This document shows, in pieces, positions 59,947 to 64,000 of a stretch of 64,000 nucleotides of DNA (position 1 is its first letter; every line of letters begins with the position of its first letter). Source of the DNA: Vibrio maritimus (GTDB lineage: Bacteria > Pseudomonadota > Gammaproteobacteria > Enterobacterales > Vibrionaceae); contig BBMT01000007.1 of assembly GCA_000755425.1 (NCBI GenBank), positions 124,001 to 188,000 of the forward strand, written 5' to 3'. The notes beneath the pieces were generated by a model. That model was not told the DNA's origin. It did no database searches and saw only the letters and a list, made by a program, of their open reading frames with translations. The translations under genes and the position numbers were made by a program.

Positions 59947-61232
59947 ATGTCTGGAATTATATTATTTTGTGCTTTAGGTTTATTACTTATTCTAGGTATG
60001 CCTATTGCGATGAGCTTAGGAATGAGCTCCCTATTTGTCATGAGCTTTGTCGATGGTACGCCACCATTGAGCCTGATGGCTCGTTCGATAGTGACAGGGG
60101 CAGACTCCTTTCCGCTAATTGCCGTGCCCTTGTTCATTCTAGCGGGTGATCTGATGCAAAAGGGCGGGCTGTCTAAACGAATTATCGGTTTTGCATATTC
60201 TTTAGTTGGTCATATTCGAGCGTCGCTTTGCTATGTTAACGTTATTGCGTCAATGTTCTTTGCTGCCATCTCAGGTTCAGCGCCCGCAACCGTTGCTGCG
60301 ATCGGTTCAAACATCATCCCATCGATGACTCAACAAGGTTACAAAAAGGATTTCTCTTCGGCACTGACTGCGTCTGCAGGCATGATTGGTGTGATGATTC
60401 CACCAAGCATTCCTTTCATTATCTATGGTGTTTCGGCTGAAGTTTCCATCGGTAAACTGTTCCTTGCTGGTATTGTTCCAGGCGTTTTGTTCGGCCTTAC
60501 TTTTATGGCAATGAGTCGCGTAGTAGTGAGAAACCAACCTATTATGGATGTTGAGCCAACCCCATTCTCTTGGGCAGGCGTAGGTGCTCAATTTAAAGAA
60601 TCTATTTGGGCGCTTATTGTTCCGGGCATCATCTTAGGCGGTATTTATGGTGGTGTGTTTACACCAACAGAAGCTGGTGCGGTTGCGGTTGTGTATGCAA
60701 TCATCTGTGGTCTCTTCATTTACAAAGAGATTTCATTTTCAGACCTACCAAGCATTTTTGCGCGCTCAACGCTAACGTCAGCGACGATACTGGTACTTGT
60801 TGTTTTTGCTGCCGCATTTGGTCGATTGGTGACGTTTGAGCAAATTCCTTCAGTAGTTGCTAGTACTTTAGTGGGATTGACAGACAATCCTATAGTGTTA
60901 CTGTTGCTCATTAATGGCATGCTATTAATTATTGGCATGTTTATGGAAACCATCTCGGCAATTATTATTCTTACACCAATTCTATTGCCAGTAGTTAAAC
61001 AGCTAGGCGTAGACCCAATTGTATTTGGTGTCATCCTAACAGTTAACCTTGCAATTGGTTTCTGTACTCCCCCTTAGGAGTGAATATATTTGTGGCAAGT
61101 CAGGTTTCTAACGTCAGCATTGAGAAAATATCTAAAGCATTAATACCATTCCTATGTTCGATGTTAGTACTATTATTGGCTGTGACATTTATACCGAGTT
61201 TATCCTTATTTTTAACGGAATTAATTGGTTAA
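59947..61232 (+). CDS. dctM: TRAP transporter large permease (DctM family), second system, frameshifted
   Basis: A roughly 428-residue large subunit with about 12 helices. Family phrases are LILGMPIAMSLGMSSLFVMS, FFAAISGSAPATVAAIGSNI, GVMIPPSIPFIIYGVSAEVS and VFTPTEAGAVAVVYAIICGL. One T is missing near 61076 in CCCCCTTAGG, which gives a false stop right after GFCTPP. Restored, the end reads LGVNIFVASQVSNVSIEKIS and closes with FLTELIG at 61230. It is followed by a strong terminator before dctP. Confidence 0.9.
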
Positions 61233-61258
61233 TAACACTTACAATTAAATAAGAATCT

Positions 61259-61294
61259 ATAAAGCCTTAGCTATTGCTAAGGCTTTATTATTTT
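61259..61294 (+). terminator. Rho-independent terminator between dctM and dctP
   Basis: ATAAAGCCTTAGC (61259-61271) pairs perfectly with GCTAAGGCTTTAT (61276-61288) over TATT, then T's. It separates dctP into its own transcription unit. Confidence 0.9.
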
Positions 61295-61377
61295 AAATTG
61301 AAGCTACTTATTGATATATTTCGTGACAGCTCTCACAGCAAGTTCTCAAATGATGATCAATAATTAAGATCTAGAGT

Positions 61378-61396
61378 GTGATATGTTAGATATCAC
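61378..61396. promoter_or_regulatory. Candidate operator, site 3, upstream of dctP
   Basis: GTGATAT (61378-61384) and ATATCAC (61390-61396) form an inverted repeat with 5-base spacer, containing the 11-mer TGATATGTTAG shared with site 1. It is about 80 bases before the dctP start. Confidence 0.6.
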
Positions 61397-61476
61397 CAAG
61401 CAAGATTACTATAACGACCAAGAGATTGGCAAAGACCACTAACGAACACTACCCCAAAGGGAAACAAGAGGGCATT

Positions 61477-62465
61477 ATGAAAAAATTAATCATGGCGACA
61501 GCCGTATCTGTGCTTGCACTATCCACTTCTGTTATGGCCGCTACGACAATCCGCATTGGTCATGGCGCCAATGAAAACTACCACCTTCACCGTGCTCTTG
61601 AGAAATTTAAGTCGGATCTTGAACAAAACTCTGACGGTAAGTTTGATGTCCAAATTTTGCTAACTCGCAAATGGGACCAGACCGCGAAATGATCGAAGGG
61701 GTTCAATCTGGTATGTTGCAGATGGCGGTATCTCCATCTTCTTTCTACTCTTCTTGGGATCCTTCTTTCGATGTTGTTGAGCTTCCTTTTATCTACCCAA
61801 GTAAACAAGCTGCTAGACACAGTGCACAGTGCTGCGGGTGACAAGATGCTAAGCAAATTGAACAACATGAACTTGCAAGGTATCGGTTGGATGGAAAATG
61901 GTGTGCGTCACGTGACCAATAACTCCCGTCCAGTCGAAACTCCAGAAGATCTTAAAGGCCTTAAGATCCGCACCATGAAGTTCCGGCGCACGTCAAGACA
62001 TTTAACTCTCTGAATGCGTCTGCAACGCCAATGAACTTTGGTGAAGTATACTCAGGCCTGCAACAAGGTGTTATCGACGGTCAAGAAAACCCAATCGCTC
62101 ACATCTACGCACAGCGTTTTTATGAAGTACAAGACTACGTCAGCTTAACGGGTCACGTTATTACCTTCTATATCCCAGTAATGAACTTAGAGTTTTGGCA
62201 CAGCCTATCAGCAGATGACCAGAAGCTAATTACAGACACAATGCGCGATGCTGAAATCTACCAGCAAGAAATCGTTGCGGCAGAAGAAGGTAAGCAAATT
62301 GAAGAGTTCAAGAAGTTAGGTACTCAGGTTAATGCGCTAAGCCCTGAGCAGCTTCAACTCTTTATCGATGCAACAGAGCCTGTACGTGAAGAATATAAGC
62401 AAAAACTTGGTGCAGATGTTTACGATGAGTGGATGAGCACTATCAAAAAAGTCGCAGCAAACTAA
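61477..62465 (+). CDS. dctP: TRAP transporter substrate-binding protein (DctP family), multiply frameshifted
   Basis: A binding protein of about 329 residues with signal peptide (LIMATAVSVLALSTSVMA). It has IRIGHGANENYHLHRALEKF, FDVVELPFIYPSKQAA, the ligand-contact region WMENGVRHVTNNSRPVETPE and LKGLKIRT, and GVIDGQENPIAHIYAQRF. Three indels are apparent, near 61675, 61800 and 61985. It is transcribed separately from dctQM behind a terminator and its own operator. The ligand is probably an aldonate, from the neighbouring dgo genes. Confidence 0.88.
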
Positions 62466-62491
62466 TTACTTTTGATTCGCGATTGAAGTTT

Positions 62492-62520
62492 AGAGAGGGC
62501 AATGCCCTCTCTTGTCGTTT
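62492..62520 (+). terminator. Hairpin between dctP and the LarA-like gene
   Basis: AGAGAGGGC (62492-62500) pairs with GCCCTCTCT (62504-62512), then TGTCGTTTT. It may cap the abundant dctP message and let part of the transcription run on into the next gene. Confidence 0.65.
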
Positions 62521-62544
62521 TGAGGTTGGAAAGGTAAGTCGTAC

Positions 62545-63839
62545 ATGTTTGACAAAGAGATTAAATTTACACTGGATGGCGGCTTTGAGTGTGAGCTTCC
62601 TAAAATGACTCAGGTAAAGCAGCACTTTGAAAGAAATAAGCTCAATGACATTCCTAAGGCGATCAATGAGTCGTTATCTCGATATCCAAATCCAGAGCGC
62701 CTTAATGGGATGTCATTAGCTATCACTGTAGGCAGTCGAGGGATATCTGGGCTCATCCCTGTACTACAAGAAACTATTGCGTTTCTTAAACATCATGGTG
62801 CAAAACCATTTATCGTCCCATCAATGGGAAGTCACGGCTCTGCCAATGCTGAGGGTCAGGTTGTTATACTTGAAACTTACGGTGTGACCGAGCAGTCGAT
62901 GGGCGTTCCGATTGTATCTTCTATGGAAGTTGTTCACGTCGCAACAATGTCGGATGGCGTGCCGCTTTATCTGGACAAAGTAGCGATGGAAGCGGATGGG
63001 ATAATTCTATGCAATAAAATCAAGCCTCATGCAGACTTTAAGGGACAAGTAGAGAGCGGACTACTTAAAATGCTGTGCATTGGTTTGGGTAATCACGTCG
63101 GCGCTTCTTCACTACATCGTTATGGGTTTCACAACTTTCATCGCGTTATCCCAGAGGCGGGAGAGCGTCTGCTAGACAAAATTCATGTTCCGTTTGCCAT
63201 AGGCTTGGTTGAAAATGCTTATGATGAACTGATGGATATTGAAGTCGTTGAGCAGCAAAACATTCTATCTTTAGAACCTGAATATCTCGCCAAAGCGAAA
63301 CGTAATATTGCCACCATTCAAATCCCCGATATTGACGTGCTGATTATTCAGGAGATTGGCAAGAACATCAGTGGTGAAGGGATGGATCCCAATGTGACGG
63401 GCAGACCCGGTTCTGGTGTGGGTGGTTTTAAAGGGCCAAACATTTCTAGCACCGTTGTTCTCTCTTTAACGGAAGCGACCCACGGTAATGGAGTAGGTAT
63501 TGGCATGGCGGATATTACGACTCGTCAGCTGGTTCAAAAGCTCGATTTCTCTGCAATGTACACCAATGCCGCAACAGCGGGTACGTTGGCGACTGCTAAG
63601 ATACCCATGGTGATGGGCAACGATAGAGAAGCGATTGTGTTTGCACTTAAAACGGCGCCAATCCATGACATTAGCAAAGCAAAATTGTTTGGATTCGCAA
63701 CACGTTAGATCTCGACAATATCTATGTCTCTGAGGCGCTTAAGCCGGTAGTTGAAGAACTGGAAAAAGCGGAAGCTGTGATGGGGACGGAGCAGGAATTC
63801 TGTTTTGACAGCGAAGGTAGTTTGATGCCTTGGGCGTAA
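62545..63839 (+). CDS. LarA-like (DUF2088) racemase/epimerase family protein, frameshifted near the end
   Basis: A roughly 431-residue protein of the nickel-pincer racemase superfamily. N-terminal LarA-like domain: LAITVGSRGISGLIPVLQET, FIVPSMGSHGSANAEGQVVI and ETYGVTEQSMG. The likely cofactor or metal region is CNKIKPHADFKGQVESGLLK, then IGLGNHVGASSLHRYGF. The second domain has VLIIQEIGKNISGEGMDPNV. One indel near 63700 displaces the last 47 residues (LDLDNIYVSEALKPVVEELE). Known homologues interconvert 2-hydroxy acids, including gluconate 2-epimerases. The adjacent larB fragment supports cofactor dependence. Substrate is inferred to be an aldonate. Confidence 0.75.
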
Positions 63840-63844
63840 CATTT

Positions 63845-63872
63845 AAGGCTGCTTATTCAAGCAGCCTTTTAA
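63845..63872. terminator. Bidirectional terminator
   Basis: AAGGCTGCTT (63845-63854) pairs with AAGCAGCCTT (63859-63868) over ATTC, with T's on the plus strand and A's on the other side. Confidence 0.85.
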
Positions 63873-63876
63873 TCAT

Positions 63877-64000
63877 TTATGAGAAGCTTTTGAGCAGTTT
63901 GATGGCAGCGCATGCTGCGCCAAAGCCATTGTCTATATTCACGGTCATTAGGCCCGCAGCGCAGCTTCCTAAACAAGCGTTGAGAGCGAGCTGTCCACCT
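63877..64000 (-). CDS. larB: LarB, nickel-pincer cofactor biosynthesis protein, C-terminal fragment
   Basis: The last 40 codons of a leftward gene, cut by the window edge; the stop TAA reads at 63877-63879. The tail contains LNACLGSCAAGLMTVNIDNG and GFGAACAAIKLL. The phrase NIDNGFGAA after a small-residue helix closes LarB proteins, which carboxylate nicotinic acid adenine dinucleotide in making the nickel-pincer nucleotide. The gene is convergent with the LarA-like gene. Confidence 0.75.
   Translation of the reverse strand, partial: GGQLALNACLGSCAAGLMTVNIDNGFGAACAAIKLLKSFS

Noticed and set aside
1..64000. CRISPR arrays, tRNA genes, rRNA genes, insertion sequences, attachment sites
   Set aside because: I looked for regular short repeats, cloverleaf arms and transposase motifs on both strands and saw none that could be supported.

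Overview
The window looks like part of a Vibrio-type gammaproteobacterial genome, probably an accessory or second-chromosome carbon-source region. The support is a moderate GC content, msrPQ, an OxyR-type ahpC/ahpF locus, a lipA/lipB lipase-foldase pair, a sucrose PTS operon, and three substrate-binding-protein-dependent organic-acid transporters. There is no tRNA, rRNA, CRISPR array, insertion sequence or phage gene. About 30 of the 50 or so genes are split by apparent one-base indels, mostly lost bases in short homopolymers. I read these as consensus errors and give the reconstructed full-length spans. Starts, stops and indel positions were read by eye.

Layout. 1-3473: an outer-membrane barrel-like gene, a DUF1254/DUF1214 gene and a LysR regulator. 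3668-11948: an L-galactonate/hexuronate module with altronate dehydratase (uxaA), tagaturonate reductase (uxaB), a TRAP transporter, the double-helix-turn-helix GntR regulator lgoR and L-galactonate dehydrogenase lgoD. Together LgoD, UxaB and UxaA would convert L-galactonate to KDG. 12029-18100: a small membrane protein, msrQ-msrP, a DUF1330 gene, a permease/thioredoxin-like/ECF sigma unit, and a glutathione synthetase of the eukaryotic type.

18273-29174: two nearly identical ahpC copies, each with an OxyR-spaced box upstream and a related long hairpin downstream. They flank an orphan ProX-like binding protein and two divergent secreted PL8-type polysaccharide lyases. ahpF follows the second copy. 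29335-38209: an SDR gene, then a tetronate-type catabolic cluster (otnC, otnK, a tctABC transporter, an isopropylmalate-dehydrogenase-like enzyme and an Asp/Glu-racemase-like protein) divergent from a second double-helix-turn-helix GntR regulator.

38286-43643: a methyltransferase, a sphingomyelinase C overlapping a membrane-anchored lipase-chaperone-like gene, and the divergent lipA-lipB pair. 43705-55789: an FAH-family gene, the scrR-scrA-scrB sucrose operon with two palindromic operators, two LysR/target divergent pairs, a phosphoribosyltransferase, an atypical msrA, an EamA exporter and a zinc-independent (quinone-oxidoreductase-like) dehydrogenase.

55862-64000: a hexonate catabolism cluster with dgoK, an RraA-like gene, dgoA and a 2-hydroxyacid dehydrogenase. 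It is divergent from a second TRAP transporter. Next come a LarA-like (nickel-pincer racemase family) gene and, convergent at the window end, the C-terminus of LarB. The larA/larB pairing suggests that a nickel-pincer-dependent sugar-acid epimerase feeds this pathway. A shared GATAT-containing motif occurs in both control regions of the cluster.
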